Below, one piece after another: positions 32,776 to 41,369 of a stretch of DNA of 64,000 nt (position 1 is the first letter of the stretch; every line of letters starts with the position of its first letter). The DNA lies in NCBI GenBank assembly GCA_035528905.1, contig DATKXU010000083.1, forward strand, positions 1 through 64,000, written 5' to 3'. The position numbers were made by a program, and so were the translations under genes. Source of the DNA: DATKXU01 sp035528905 (lineage in GTDB: Bacteria; Armatimonadota; UBA5829; DTJY01). The notes under the pieces are model-generated. The model was not told where the DNA came from. It searched no databases and saw only the letters and a list, made by a program, of their open reading frames with translations.

Positions 32776-34710
32776 CTACTTGCTCTCCTCAGTGAACACG
32801 AGCTTCCCAAATCTGATGGGCGTATGGAACGAACCATAGGTCGGCGACCAGCACAAATGCTCGGCGTCAGGGCCGGTACGATTCACAGCCCGATTGCGGC
32901 AGAAGTTAGCATGCCATGTCTGACCCGCAGGAGATGAGACGTTAAGAGCCGAGAACGGCAGGGCCAGCTCCGCAGTCCATGCATCCTGCTCTCTCCCCGA
33001 GGCCGCCTGCCAATCCGGGTTGAACGCGGCGTCAGTGGCATGCGCATCGTACATCGTGCCGCACGCGTTTGCAGCAAACTCGTAGTAGTCCTTCGATCGC
33101 GCCTGTACGTCAAGGAAGACCTCAAGCGAGTCTTCATAGAACACCGGATCGTCGCGCGCGATGACATCCGCTTTGATCCTGTCCAGATCGCGCTCGCGGC
33201 AGCGATACGCGATGTACAGGTTTCCACCATCATAGGCAAGGTACACCTCGGTCGGCTGCGAAGCGCCGGCGCCGAGACTTGTGTAGTCGAGAGTGACCTT
33301 CCCCGCTTCCCGCCAGACGGGATCGTCGAGCTTGCCATCAATCACCGGAGCCGAAGCCACCAGGGGCACCTCAACATCCGGAATGGGTATCAACCTTCCA
33401 GGTATGAAAATCGGCGGAGGACTCGGAGGCACGTAAGGGGTTTTTCGGGCGAGATATGATGCGTATGCCAACAAGGTTCTTGCCATTGCGAGCCTCGCAT
33501 CTGCCGCAGACAGATCATCCGGAGACGCCCCGTGCTTCAATCCATCCCGCGCGGAACAAATAAGCCGTCTCGCGCCCTCGACCGGTGATCGGAACGAAGC
33601 GAGAGCCTTCCTCCTGAATGGCCCCCTCCCGAGAGCGTTCATCCGGTTGGCGTCTAAGTACGCACTTGAAAACAGCGCGACACCGCCTGCCGACTCATCC
33701 CTGGCCACGCGAATTTGCTCCAGCATCGCTTCTGTCCCGGACTGCCCGTGCAGCCCGATCCCGGGCACCAGCAGAGCGCGGTCGGCGAGCACGCTTCTTG
33801 CCTGAGTGACGGCCTTTCGGAAGTATGCAACATCGGAGGTGTAGTCCATCGGCGCAAGATAATCAACCCACTTGTTCGCGGCCCAGTGTTCCCAGTTCTG
33901 CAGGTAACACAGCCTGGCCTGGTCGGGAAGCGAGCCGACCGCCGCCGAAATCTTCGCATTAGGACGCACCTTCTTCACAGCAGCACTGACATCCGCGACG
34001 AAGGTGTCTATCAGGCTCTCACGCCAGAGATGCCAGTCCAGCACAGGCTTCGTGAAGGGCTCGATTACCAGCGGATCAGTCACATACTTGGCTCGGAACT
34101 TGCTCCGGCAGCTTTCGTTGTAGCAGTAGTCGGCGCTGGGAAAGCGAATGTAATCCAGTTGAATCCCATCAACCGGGTACTTCTTGACCAGCTCCACAAT
34201 TGCAGTCGAAAGTAGTCGCCGCACCTCAGGAAGCGAGGGACACAACCAGCAGCCCTGATCGTCTTCAAGCGTGCGCCCGTCCTTTCCGACGGCGACCCAT
34301 TCCGGGTGATCCCCCAGGATACCCCCTTTATCCTCGGCATTCCCCGCACGGAAGACCCAGACCCACGGATGCACCTCGATGCCGTGCTTGTGAGCCTCAT
34401 CAATCACGACGCCCAGCATATCCACATCGCCCCAAAGGTTCTGCTGCTTGAGACACGAGCTCCGATATGCCGAGTACCCGTTGTAGATAGCCTCGGGCTG
34501 CACCACATTGATCCCGGCTTTTGCGTAACGGCGAATGAGATCGCGGATGCCCTGCTCCGTCTTTGGGATGCTGCGCCTGTCCATCCAGACAATCCGAATC
34601 TCCACAGGCCAGGAGGACCACTGCTTCGGAAGAAGGTCTGCGGCACCTGCACGCGCGACAAGCATTAGCATTAAGGGGATACACAGGAGGCTGAAGCGAA
34701 TACCTCTCAT
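32776..34710 (-). CDS. secreted GHL10-type glycoside hydrolase-like protein with CBM9-like C-terminus
   Basis: The 644-residue protein has a signal peptide (residues 1-23). A GHL10/DUF187-type TIM barrel covers about 30-400 (EIRIVWMDRRS..., GIEVHPWVWVFRAG, YPVDGIQLDYIRFPS, YLAPMDYTS). A Pro-rich linker is at about 452-475. The C-terminal domain (residues 480-644) resembles CBM9/DOMON modules: APVIDGKLDDPVWREAG, FYEDSLEVFLDVQ. It likely acts on an extracellular polysaccharide. It shares an operon with the sugar kinase and nucleotidylyltransferase. ATG 34710 has AGGAG 7-8 nt upstream. Confidence 0.82.
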   Translation of the reverse strand: MRGIRFSLLCIPLMLMLVARAGAADLLPKQWSSWPVEIRIVWMDRRSIPKTEQGIRDLIRRYAKAGINVVQPEAIYNGYSAYRSSCLKQQNLWGDVDMLGVVIDEAHKHGIEVHPWVWVFRAGNAEDKGGILGDHPEWVAVGKDGRTLEDDQGCWLCPSLPEVRRLLSTAIVELVKKYPVDGIQLDYIRFPSADYCYNESCRSKFRAKYVTDPLVIEPFTKPVLDWHLWRESLIDTFVADVSAAVKKVRPNAKISAAVGSLPDQARLCYLQNWEHWAANKWVDYLAPMDYTSDVAYFRKAVTQARSVLADRALLVPGIGLHGQSGTEAMLEQIRVARDESAGGVALFSSAYLDANRMNALGRGPFRRKALASFRSPVEGARRLICSARDGLKHGASPDDLSAADARLAMARTLLAYASYLARKTPYVPPSPPPIFIPGRLIPIPDVEVPLVASAPVIDGKLDDPVWREAGKVTLDYTSLGAGASQPTEVYLAYDGGNLYIAYRCRERDLDRIKADVIARDDPVFYEDSLEVFLDVQARSKDYYEFAANACGTMYDAHATDAAFNPDWQAASGREQDAWTAELALPFSALNVSSPAGQTWHANFCRNRAVNRTGPDAEHLCWSPTYGSFHTPIRFGKLVFTEESK

Positions 34711-34762
34711 CAATCGTCTCCTATGTGCGGCATGCGATCCTCGTCCCGGGTGAATCCGCACC

Positions 34763-34792
34763 AATATAGCATTGCCTGGAAGAGGCTGTCAA
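34763..34792 (-). promoter_or_regulatory. promoter of the GHL10-kinase-nucleotidylyltransferase operon
   Basis: TTGACA (34792-34787), an 18-nt spacer and TATATT (34768-34763) on the minus strand, about 50 nt before the start codon. Confidence 0.8.
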
Positions 34793-34853
34793 ACGCCAGG
34801 AGGTGAGGTGCATCCCAGGGGGCTGGATATCGCGGAATAATGCTCGACACGGG

Positions 34854-35951
34854 CTACGTCTTCAGATGTGGCTCGATCAAAGGCCAGGTGCGCTCGATCA
34901 ACACGCACATCAGCCGGGCAGCGTAAGGCGCAATTTCCGGGTCTGGAAAATCGCCGCTGTAGGGCAGGCGGAACCTTGCTTCCGCCCATCTGCGGCCCCA
35001 GGGCACGAGTTCGAACTGCAGGCCGATGTCCTTCGTGATAGCAGGCACATGCGGTCGAACCACTTCCAGCCATTGGAGGCTCTCCTGCCGGTCGTCAAAC
35101 TCGAAATGCAGGGCGGTATCCAGACGCTTCTCTCTCCTCCTGACAATCCACTCATAGTGGATATCGGCTGAGCCGAACCGCACGCACATGTACACGCCGG
35201 ATGCTCTACCGGACGACCTGAAGCGGGCGTCCAGCCTGTTAAACTCATCTGCCGCCCAGCGCCAGAATCTTGCGCGCGCGGCCTTGCCGCTCTGCTTGTC
35301 GCTGGGCGCCGCCTGCTCTCGCGAGACACCGATCGTGTAGTCGGGCGCCTCATGCGTCGGGATAATAGTTCTGGGTACGAGAACGACCTGAGAGAAGTCC
35401 GTCGTGCAGTAAGGCGTCAGTTCAACGCAGGAGATATCCATTCCGAAGCCGCGCAGCCACAGCACGCAGTTTGTCAATTCCTTGTCCTCAATCGAGCCGG
35501 CGGCCAGTATGATTCTAGGATGGCCGCGCAGCTCCGGCAGTTCCTCTGAATGCAGGAATTCAAGGATCCTCGCCGATGCTTCGTCCTCTGTACTGCCCTC
35601 GAATCTGGCTAGTGCAGCGACCACGTCATCAATCGTCATGGCGGAACACAGTGCGGCATAGCGGATCGCCTGCTGATCTGCCAAGGATCGGTCGGCATCC
35701 AGCTTTAGCTCGACAACTACGAGGTGCGCATCGGCATCGAGCGCGAGGATGTCCAGACGGCGATTGCTTTTGTCGAAGCCGCTGAACTCGGAAGAGACAA
35801 CCAGCAGAGGCTCGCCGAGCAGGCCGGGGTCATTCGCAACCCAGCGCTGGAGATCATCTCGCTCCGTGATTCCAATGTCGCGAAACGAAACCGGTCCTGC
35901 TTTGACAGGTTCGTGCGTATTGGGGTCAACGACATAGATCTGATTGGCCAT
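34854..35951 (-). CDS. PD-(D/E)XK nuclease-fold protein with DUF4268-like C-terminus
   Basis: The 365-residue protein has an N-terminal segment fitting a restriction-endonuclease fold: LLGEPLLVV, then Asp67 in RRLDILALD, Glu81-Leu-Lys83 in VVVELKLD, and a QQAIRYAA helix. Similar cores occur in DUF91/NucS-like nucleases. The C-terminal half (about 235-365) looks like DUF4268 (GVYMCVRF, REKRLDTALHFEFDD, WAEARFRLP). Such proteins are scattered in accessory and defence contexts but their job is not settled. It follows the menaquinone genes by 62 nt and no methyltransferase or helicase partner is adjacent. Confidence 0.6.
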   Translation of the reverse strand: MANQIYVVDPNTHEPVKAGPVSFRDIGITERDDLQRWVANDPGLLGEPLLVVSSEFSGFDKSNRRLDILALDADAHLVVVELKLDADRSLADQQAIRYAALCSAMTIDDVVAALARFEGSTEDEASARILEFLHSEELPELRGHPRIILAAGSIEDKELTNCVLWLRGFGMDISCVELTPYCTTDFSQVVLVPRTIIPTHEAPDYTIGVSREQAAPSDKQSGKAARARFWRWAADEFNRLDARFRSSGRASGVYMCVRFGSADIHYEWIVRRREKRLDTALHFEFDDRQESLQWLEVVRPHVPAITKDIGLQFELVPWGRRWAEARFRLPYSGDFPDPEIAPYAARLMCVLIERTWPLIEPHLKT

Positions 35952-36013
35952 GGTCTTCGCTTACACCTCCTGTGTTCCGCGAAGTGGTCAATACTGCTGG
36001 TTTACACTCCATG

Positions 36014-36880
36014 CTACCTGATCCAGGTACGCCAGTCCGGGCCGATGTCGCCGCGGAGCCGATATCGCTCCATCAGTCTGGCACAGTCGCAAGGCGGCTC
36101 TGACGACAGAACTCGGGCTGGTAGCAAGGCGATGATATCAGGAAAAAGTTCCACAGCGTCCTGCACAGTTTCTTTTTCCTTTTCATCGAGCAGGCCCTCG
36201 AACAGGACACCAGGCGTGAACGGCCTGTCCGCTATGCCCTCTGCGTAGTTCGTGATATAGCAGATGGCAGCATAGCACATCTCAAGCTCCTTGGCGAGGA
36301 AAACTTCCGGGGCAAGCGTCATACCCACCATATCGCCGCCAAGCAGTCTATACTTGCGAACCTCGGCCGGAGTTTCGAGCCTCGGCCCTTCGGTGCAGAC
36401 GTAGACTCCCCCGGAGCGGCATGCCACACCGATCTTGCTCATTACATCGGCTATTGCACTTCTCAGCGACGGGCAGAAGACGGGGTTCTGCCGCACAAAG
36501 CCCCAGCCGGTACCTTCGAAGAAGCTGGAGGCCCGCGCCTTCGTTTCGTCAATGAGATCATCCGGGATGACAAATTGACCGATGGCAAGCGCCTCGTCAA
36601 CGGCTCCCGGGCCGGACCATGAGACAATGCGGCCGGTTCCCATCTCCTTGAGCGCCCAGATATTCGCCCGATAGTTGACCCATGGCGCGGCAGACCAGTA
36701 GCCCTCTTCCCCATGGCGAGACATGAAAAGGATGTCATGTCCCCCCACGTGCAGCTTATGGATCGGCTGAGATTCGCCAAACGGGGTCTTGATCGGAGGA
36801 ATTCGCTCCCCCGAAAGCTCCCCCGACCTGATGAAGGAATATGCCTGGCTACCTCCGATGACGGCAAGTTGATTGGTCAA
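36014..36880 (-). CDS. MTAP/PNP-family nucleoside phosphorylase in the menaquinone cluster
   Basis: The 289-residue protein begins with AVIGGSQAYSF and carries the MTAP signature TEGPRLETPAEVRKY followed by GGDMVGMTLAPEVFLA and TNYAEGIADRP. Family members cleave methylthioadenosine or purine nucleosides with phosphate. TTG 36880 overlaps the mqnC stop (TTGA). In the futalosine route a nucleosidase removes the base from (aminodeoxy)futalosine. No canonical mqnB is present, so this enzyme may supply that step by phosphorolysis, or it may recycle methylthioadenosine. The link is by context only. Confidence 0.8.
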   Translation of the reverse strand: MTNQLAVIGGSQAYSFIRSGELSGERIPPIKTPFGESQPIHKLHVGGHDILFMSRHGEEGYWSAAPWVNYRANIWALKEMGTGRIVSWSGPGAVDEALAIGQFVIPDDLIDETKARASSFFEGTGWGFVRQNPVFCPSLRSAIADVMSKIGVACRSGGVYVCTEGPRLETPAEVRKYRLLGGDMVGMTLAPEVFLAKELEMCYAAICYITNYAEGIADRPFTPGVLFEGLLDEKEKETVQDAVELFPDIIALLPARVLSSEPPCDCARLMERYRLRGDIGPDWRTWIR

Positions 36881-37974
36881 TGCTCTTCGCGCCTCCGTGG
36901 CGAATCCACCACGTATTCCAGCACGCGGTAGCAGGTGTCCCGGCGGCACGGTGTATATCCTGCTTCGGTAATCGCCTGCCGGAGCTCCTCCTCGCTCATG
37001 TGGAAGCTCACACCCGCCGCAGCTACGACGTTCTCCTCGATCATCGTGCTCCCCAGGTCGTTTGCACCGAAATACAGCGCGACTTGGCCGATCTTAGCGC
37101 CTTGCGTAACCCACGATGCCTGGATATTCCTGAAATTGTCCAGTACCAGCCTGGAAATCGCAAGCGTGCGCAGGTAGTCATAGCCGCCGACTGCCTCACC
37201 GCCGAGCTTGGTATTCGCAGGCTGGAAAGTCCACGGGATGAACGCGGTAAAGCCGCCCGTGCGTTCCTGCAGCTCGCGAATCCTGATAAGGTGTTCGACC
37301 CGGTCGGCGAAGCTCTCAATATGCCCGAACATCATCGTAGCCGTAGTGGGAACTCCGAGGCGGTGCGCGGTCTCCATAACGTCGAGCCACTCCTGCGTCG
37401 TGCATTTCGACGGGCTGAGGCCGCTCCTGCAAGCGTCGGTGAGGATCTCCGCGCCGCCCCCCGGTATCGAATCGAGTCCCGCGGCCTTCAGGCGGGCTAT
37501 CGCGTCCCCGATAGTCAGCCCGGAAACCCGGGCGACGTGCACAATCTCCGGCGGGGAGAAGGAGTGCACGTGCACCTTGAAACGCTCCCTGATGCCGCGA
37601 ACCATCCGCTCGTAGTAGGAGATGTCGAGATCGGGATGCAGGCCGCCCTGCATGAGGATTTGGGTCGCTCCCAGCCCGACAGCTTCCGCTATCTTCTCAT
37701 GGATTTCCTCGCTCGAAAGCAGGTACGCCTCCGGGGAATCAGCAGCGCGGTAGAAAGCGCAAAACCTGCACTTCGACACGCAGATATTCGTGTAGTTGAT
37801 GTTGCGGTCCACGACATACGTGCGGAACGGCTCCGGATGGAGACGACGGCATACCGCGTCAGCGGCGAGACCGAGCTCCGGCAACTCCACACCCTCAAAG
37901 AGACGAACGGCCTCCTCGGCGGAGATGCGCGCGCCTTCGACGGCCTTGCTAAGAATCCGACCTGCAGCGTTCAT
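36877..37974 (-). CDS. mqnC: cyclic dehypoxanthinyl futalosine synthase
   Basis: The 365-residue radical SAM enzyme has DRNINYTNICVSKCRFCAFY (CxxxCxxC) at about residues 55-74 and LMQGGLHPDLDISYY, features that separate MqnC from MqnE. It cyclises dehypoxanthine futalosine in menaquinone synthesis. ATG 37974 overlaps the mqnA stop by 4 nt (ATGA). Family length is normal. Confidence 0.92.
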   Translation of the reverse strand: MNAAGRILSKAVEGARISAEEAVRLFEGVELPELGLAADAVCRRLHPEPFRTYVVDRNINYTNICVSKCRFCAFYRAADSPEAYLLSSEEIHEKIAEAVGLGATQILMQGGLHPDLDISYYERMVRGIRERFKVHVHSFSPPEIVHVARVSGLTIGDAIARLKAAGLDSIPGGGAEILTDACRSGLSPSKCTTQEWLDVMETAHRLGVPTTATMMFGHIESFADRVEHLIRIRELQERTGGFTAFIPWTFQPANTKLGGEAVGGYDYLRTLAISRLVLDNFRNIQASWVTQGAKIGQVALYFGANDLGSTMIEENVVAAAGVSFHMSEEELRQAITEAGYTPCRRDTCYRVLEYVVDSPRRREEH

Positions 37975-38774
37975 TCTCGATTGCACCTGCCAGCAAGCGG
38001 CGTGTACAGCTCGACCTCGTGGTCGCTCTCTAACAGCCCATATCCGCGGCCTCTCTCCCGAAACACCGCCAGCGCTTCCATGTGGCGATCTGTCAGTTCG
38101 TAGTCCATGATCTCGCTGAGGTATCGGAGGCATGCATCCACCGGTAATCCCAGCCTCACGGCCTCTACCCTACTGATCTCGTCCAGCGATTGAAGCCCGC
38201 GCGACTTCGACCTGCCGAGAATGTCCGGCAGACCAGGCGCCGCCACATCGGGATTCACAGCCCAGACTGCGAAGACGAACGGCAAGCCGGTCAGCATGTG
38301 CCATTCCTCGCCCAGGTCCAGCGCCGGCCAGCGTCCCACCGGCGCCCGCATAGTCGTATCACCGATGACAACTGCCGCATCGCATGCCTCCAGCATGTCC
38401 GGCAGCGAAGGCGGCATGGGCACGAACTCCGGCAGCAGTTCGTACCGCTCCCTCAGGATAATCCTCGCCAGAAGAACCGATGTCAGCGAGCTGGTGTCCA
38501 GAGCCACTCTGCGGATGGATTCCACGCTCCCCTTGTAGAAGACCTTCACACTCTCCGATCGGCCGACGCACGAGATGCTGATATTCGGAACGATTTGCAG
38601 GCGCGGATTAGCAAAGCACGCGACCGATGACACCAGCCCCGCCGCAATCTCGCGCCTGTCGAGCATGGAGGCGAGGCGAGAAGGCACCGCAGAGACAACC
38701 TCGACCTCAGGTTCGTCCTTCAGCCCCCAGATGAGCGGCTTGCCATTTAGATAGGGAACCGCGCCGATTCTTAT
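37971..38774 (-). CDS. mqnA: chorismate dehydratase, apparently initiated at AUA
   Basis: The 267-residue protein converts chorismate to 3-enolpyruvylbenzoate. Read from ATA at 38774-38772 it begins (M)RIGAVPYLNGKPLIWGLK, the conserved MqnA N-terminus, and continues through PSRLASMLDRREIAAGLVSS. No ATG, GTG or TTG lies in frame before an internal GTG at 38687, which would delete 29 conserved residues. GAGG stands about 7 nt before the ATA, and ATA overlaps the mqnE stop (ATAA), mirroring the ATGA, TTGA and GTGA junctions of the neighbouring genes. A rare AUA start is therefore likely; a sequencing error of ATG is the alternative. Confidence 0.85.
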   Translation of the reverse strand: MRIGAVPYLNGKPLIWGLKDEPEVEVVSAVPSRLASMLDRREIAAGLVSSVACFANPRLQIVPNISISCVGRSESVKVFYKGSVESIRRVALDTSSLTSVLLARIILRERYELLPEFVPMPPSLPDMLEACDAAVVIGDTTMRAPVGRWPALDLGEEWHMLTGLPFVFAVWAVNPDVAAPGLPDILGRSKSRGLQSLDEISRVEAVRLGLPVDACLRYLSEIMDYELTDRHMEALAVFRERGRGYGLLESDHEVELYTPLAGRCNRE

Positions 38775-39874
38775 CGCTTTACCTCGTTGTACAGGGTATC
38801 CCGTTCCACGGGCACCGCGCCCGTCTCGCGGATCAGGCGCGTGATCTCGGAAACGCTCAATCCCTCCGGGGTGTCCGCGCCTGCTGAATGCGTTATTCTC
38901 TCCTCGACCACCGTGCCGTCGAGATCATCCGCTCCAAAGTGGAGCGCGACCTGCGCCAGCTTCGGCCCGAGCATGATCCAGAAAGCCTTGATGTGCGGGA
39001 AATTGTCGAGCATGAGCCTTGCGACCGCGATCGTCTTCAAATCGTCCACGCCCGAAGTCCGCCTGCGCCCGTTCAGCGATCCGAGGCAAGTGCCCATGGG
39101 ATGATATGCGAGCGGGACAAACGCCAGGAATCCGCCCGTCTCGTCCTGAAGCTCGCGCAGCCGGATGAGATGGTCAACCTTCTCCTCAGACGTCTCCACG
39201 TGACCATAGAGCATGGTGGCGTTGCTTCGAATGCCAAGCTCGTGCGCGGCACGCATCACGTTTAGCCAACCTTCTGCCGAGAGCTTCTCGGGGCAAAGCT
39301 GCTCGCGCACCCGCCGGGAAAAGACTTCAGCGCCACCACCAGGCAGGGAACCGAGTCCCGCGCTCCGCAGTCGTGCAAGCGTATCCCGAACCGTCAAGCC
39401 TGACATGCTCGCTAAGTGATCCACCTCGACCGCCGTGAACGCCTGAAGGTGAACGGCAGGCATACGTCTCTTCAGCGCAGACAGCATTTCCAGATAATAG
39501 TCAAGCGGCCGATCGGGATGCAGGCCGCCGACGATGTGCAGCTCCGTAAACTCCAAGCCGCGGCGAGCCGTCTCAGCCTTCTCCACAATCTCGTCTACGC
39601 TCAGCGTGTACGCGCCCGGCTCGCCCTCGCTCCTCGAAAACGCGCAGAAGCGGCACCTGTTCTTGCAGACGTTCGTATAGTTAATGTGGCGGTTGACGAT
39701 GTAGTAGGTCCGCCCACCATTCAGGCATCTTCGCACGAGATTAGCCGCCCAACCGACCGACATCAAGCTGTTCGAGTGGAACAACCGAACCCCGTCCTCG
39801 AAAGCGAGGCGTTCGCGCCGCTCCACTTTCTCAACCAGATCCCCGACGTCGGATTTGACAGCCAGTTCCCTCAA
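38771..39874 (-). CDS. mqnE: aminodeoxyfutalosine synthase
   Basis: The 367-residue radical SAM enzyme has IVNRHINYTNVCKNRCRFCA (CxxxCxxC) and ELHIVGGLHPDRP, which mark MqnE rather than MqnC. It joins SAM-derived adenosyl to the chorismate-derived enol ether, giving 6-amino-6-deoxyfutalosine. TTG 39874 overlaps the ubiA stop (TTGA). It is followed by mqnA with a 4-nt overlap. Confidence 0.92.
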   Translation of the reverse strand: MRELAVKSDVGDLVEKVERRERLAFEDGVRLFHSNSLMSVGWAANLVRRCLNGGRTYYIVNRHINYTNVCKNRCRFCAFSRSEGEPGAYTLSVDEIVEKAETARRGLEFTELHIVGGLHPDRPLDYYLEMLSALKRRMPAVHLQAFTAVEVDHLASMSGLTVRDTLARLRSAGLGSLPGGGAEVFSRRVREQLCPEKLSAEGWLNVMRAAHELGIRSNATMLYGHVETSEEKVDHLIRLRELQDETGGFLAFVPLAYHPMGTCLGSLNGRRRTSGVDDLKTIAVARLMLDNFPHIKAFWIMLGPKLAQVALHFGADDLDGTVVEERITHSAGADTPEGLSVSEITRLIRETGAVPVERDTLYNEVKR

Positions 39875-40755
39875 ATCAAAGCCCTTCTCAGGACAAGGTC
39901 CACCAACGCGAAAACGAAGTACCCAAAGCTCACCAAGCCGTTCGTGTTGAAGAATGCAACGTTTGCCTTGCTGAAATCGTCCGGCTTCACCAGGCTTTGC
40001 TCGTATGCCAACAGCACCGCCGCAAACGCCACTCCGGCGTAATACACCGCTCCCGTTCCCAGGGCGATTCCGAACAGTACGAGCAGCAGAACGCAGAACG
40101 CGTGGAACAGCCGCGATACCGCAAGTCCTTTCTTCGGCCCCAATGCGCTGGGAATGGAGAAAAGCCCGAGGCGGGCATCGAATTCCAAGTCCTGAAGCGC
40201 GTATATGATGTCGAAGCCCGCCGTCCAGAACACGACTGCAGCCGACAGAATAATCGGGGCCAGGTCAATGCGCCCGGTAACGGCAATCCAGGCGCCGGTT
40301 GGAGCAATACCCAGCGCGAGACCCAATACGAGGTGCGAAAGCGTCGTAAAGCGCTTCGTGTACGAGTAACCGAAGATGATGAGCAAGGCAACCGGCGAGA
40401 GAGCAAAAGCCAGCGGGTTCAGCATCCACGCCGCGAAGACGAATATCCCCGAGGCAGCCACAGTAAAGGCCCAGACCTCACTCAGGCTGAGGATGCCCCT
40501 CGGGAGCGCACGACTCGCGGTCCTCGGGTTCAACGTGTCGTACTCTGCATCAACTATTCGGTTGAAAGCCATGGCCGCGCTTCTCGCGCCGACCATCGCG
40601 ACGAGGATCCACCCAAGCACCCTGAGACTCGGCAGCCCGCCCGCGACCACTGCGCTCGTAAGTGCGAATGGGAGCGCGAACACAGTATGCTCAAACTTGA
40701 TCATCTCGAGCATGACAGCGATCTTGGACAGGGCTCTCGAAGCCACGGCTATCAC
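39871..40755 (-). CDS. UbiA-family prenyltransferase, MqnP-like
   Basis: The 294-residue membrane protein has several hydrophobic helices and the UbiA aspartate motif in NRIVDAEYDTLNPRTASR, with a second YALQDLEFD motif. It should prenylate the naphthoate-type intermediate of menaquinone synthesis. GTG 40755 overlaps the ubiX stop (GTGA) and has GGGGAG upstream. The longer in-frame extension overlaps ubiX by about 80 nt and is rejected. Confidence 0.88.
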   Translation of the reverse strand: MIAVASRALSKIAVMLEMIKFEHTVFALPFALTSAVVAGGLPSLRVLGWILVAMVGARSAAMAFNRIVDAEYDTLNPRTASRALPRGILSLSEVWAFTVAASGIFVFAAWMLNPLAFALSPVALLIIFGYSYTKRFTTLSHLVLGLALGIAPTGAWIAVTGRIDLAPIILSAAVVFWTAGFDIIYALQDLEFDARLGLFSIPSALGPKKGLAVSRLFHAFCVLLLVLFGIALGTGAVYYAGVAFAAVLLAYEQSLVKPDDFSKANVAFFNTNGLVSFGYFVFALVDLVLRRALI

Positions 40756-41360
40756 TTCTCGGTGCTCCCCCACTCCGGCAGCATGGTCTGCGTTAGCCCA
40801 AGCTGCTGCATCGTTCGGGAGACGACGAAGCACACCATATCTTCCACCGTTTTCGGCTTACTGTAGAACGCCGGCGCGGCTGGCAGAATAGTCGCTCCTG
40901 CTTCCGCAAGGCTGGTAAGGCTTCGCAGGTGGATCAGGCTCAGCGGCGTCTCTCTGATAACCAGTATCAGCGGCCTGCGCTCCTTCAGACAGACATCGGC
41001 CGCGCGGGTGACCAGGTCGTTCGATATGCCCGCCGCTATCCGCCCGGCAGTGCCCATGGAGCACGGAATGATCACCATCCCCTGGTGCTGGAAGGAACCG
41101 CTCGCCGGGGGAGCAGTCAAATCGTGCGCCGACAATACCTCCACCTTCTCAGAATACTTGCCAAGCAAGGACAGTGCGTCCACCTTGTCGGACGGAAAAT
41201 CTATGCCCAGCTCCGCCCGGATCACGGTGGCGGCGTTCTCGGTAACTATGAGGCAAATCCGGTCATAGTGCTCCAGCACCGCCTCGAGGAACCGCACGGC
41301 GTAGATGCTCCCGCTGGCTCCAGTTATCGCCACGACTAACCTGCGCTCGACCCTTTTCAC
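40752..41360 (-). CDS. ubiX: UbiX-family flavin prenyltransferase
   Basis: The 202-residue protein has the flavoprotein signature VVAITGASGSIYAVRFLE and the PCSMGTAGRIAAGISNDLVTRAADVCLKE segment in parts. It makes the prenylated FMN cofactor needed by the UbiD-type decarboxylase encoded immediately upstream, 9 nt away. Confidence 0.93.
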   Translation of the reverse strand: MKRVERRLVVAITGASGSIYAVRFLEAVLEHYDRICLIVTENAATVIRAELGIDFPSDKVDALSLLGKYSEKVEVLSAHDLTAPPASGSFQHQGMVIIPCSMGTAGRIAAGISNDLVTRAADVCLKERRPLILVIRETPLSLIHLRSLTSLAEAGATILPAAPAFYSKPKTVEDMVCFVVSRTMQQLGLTQTMLPEWGSTEK

Positions 41361-41369
41361 TTGAACCTT

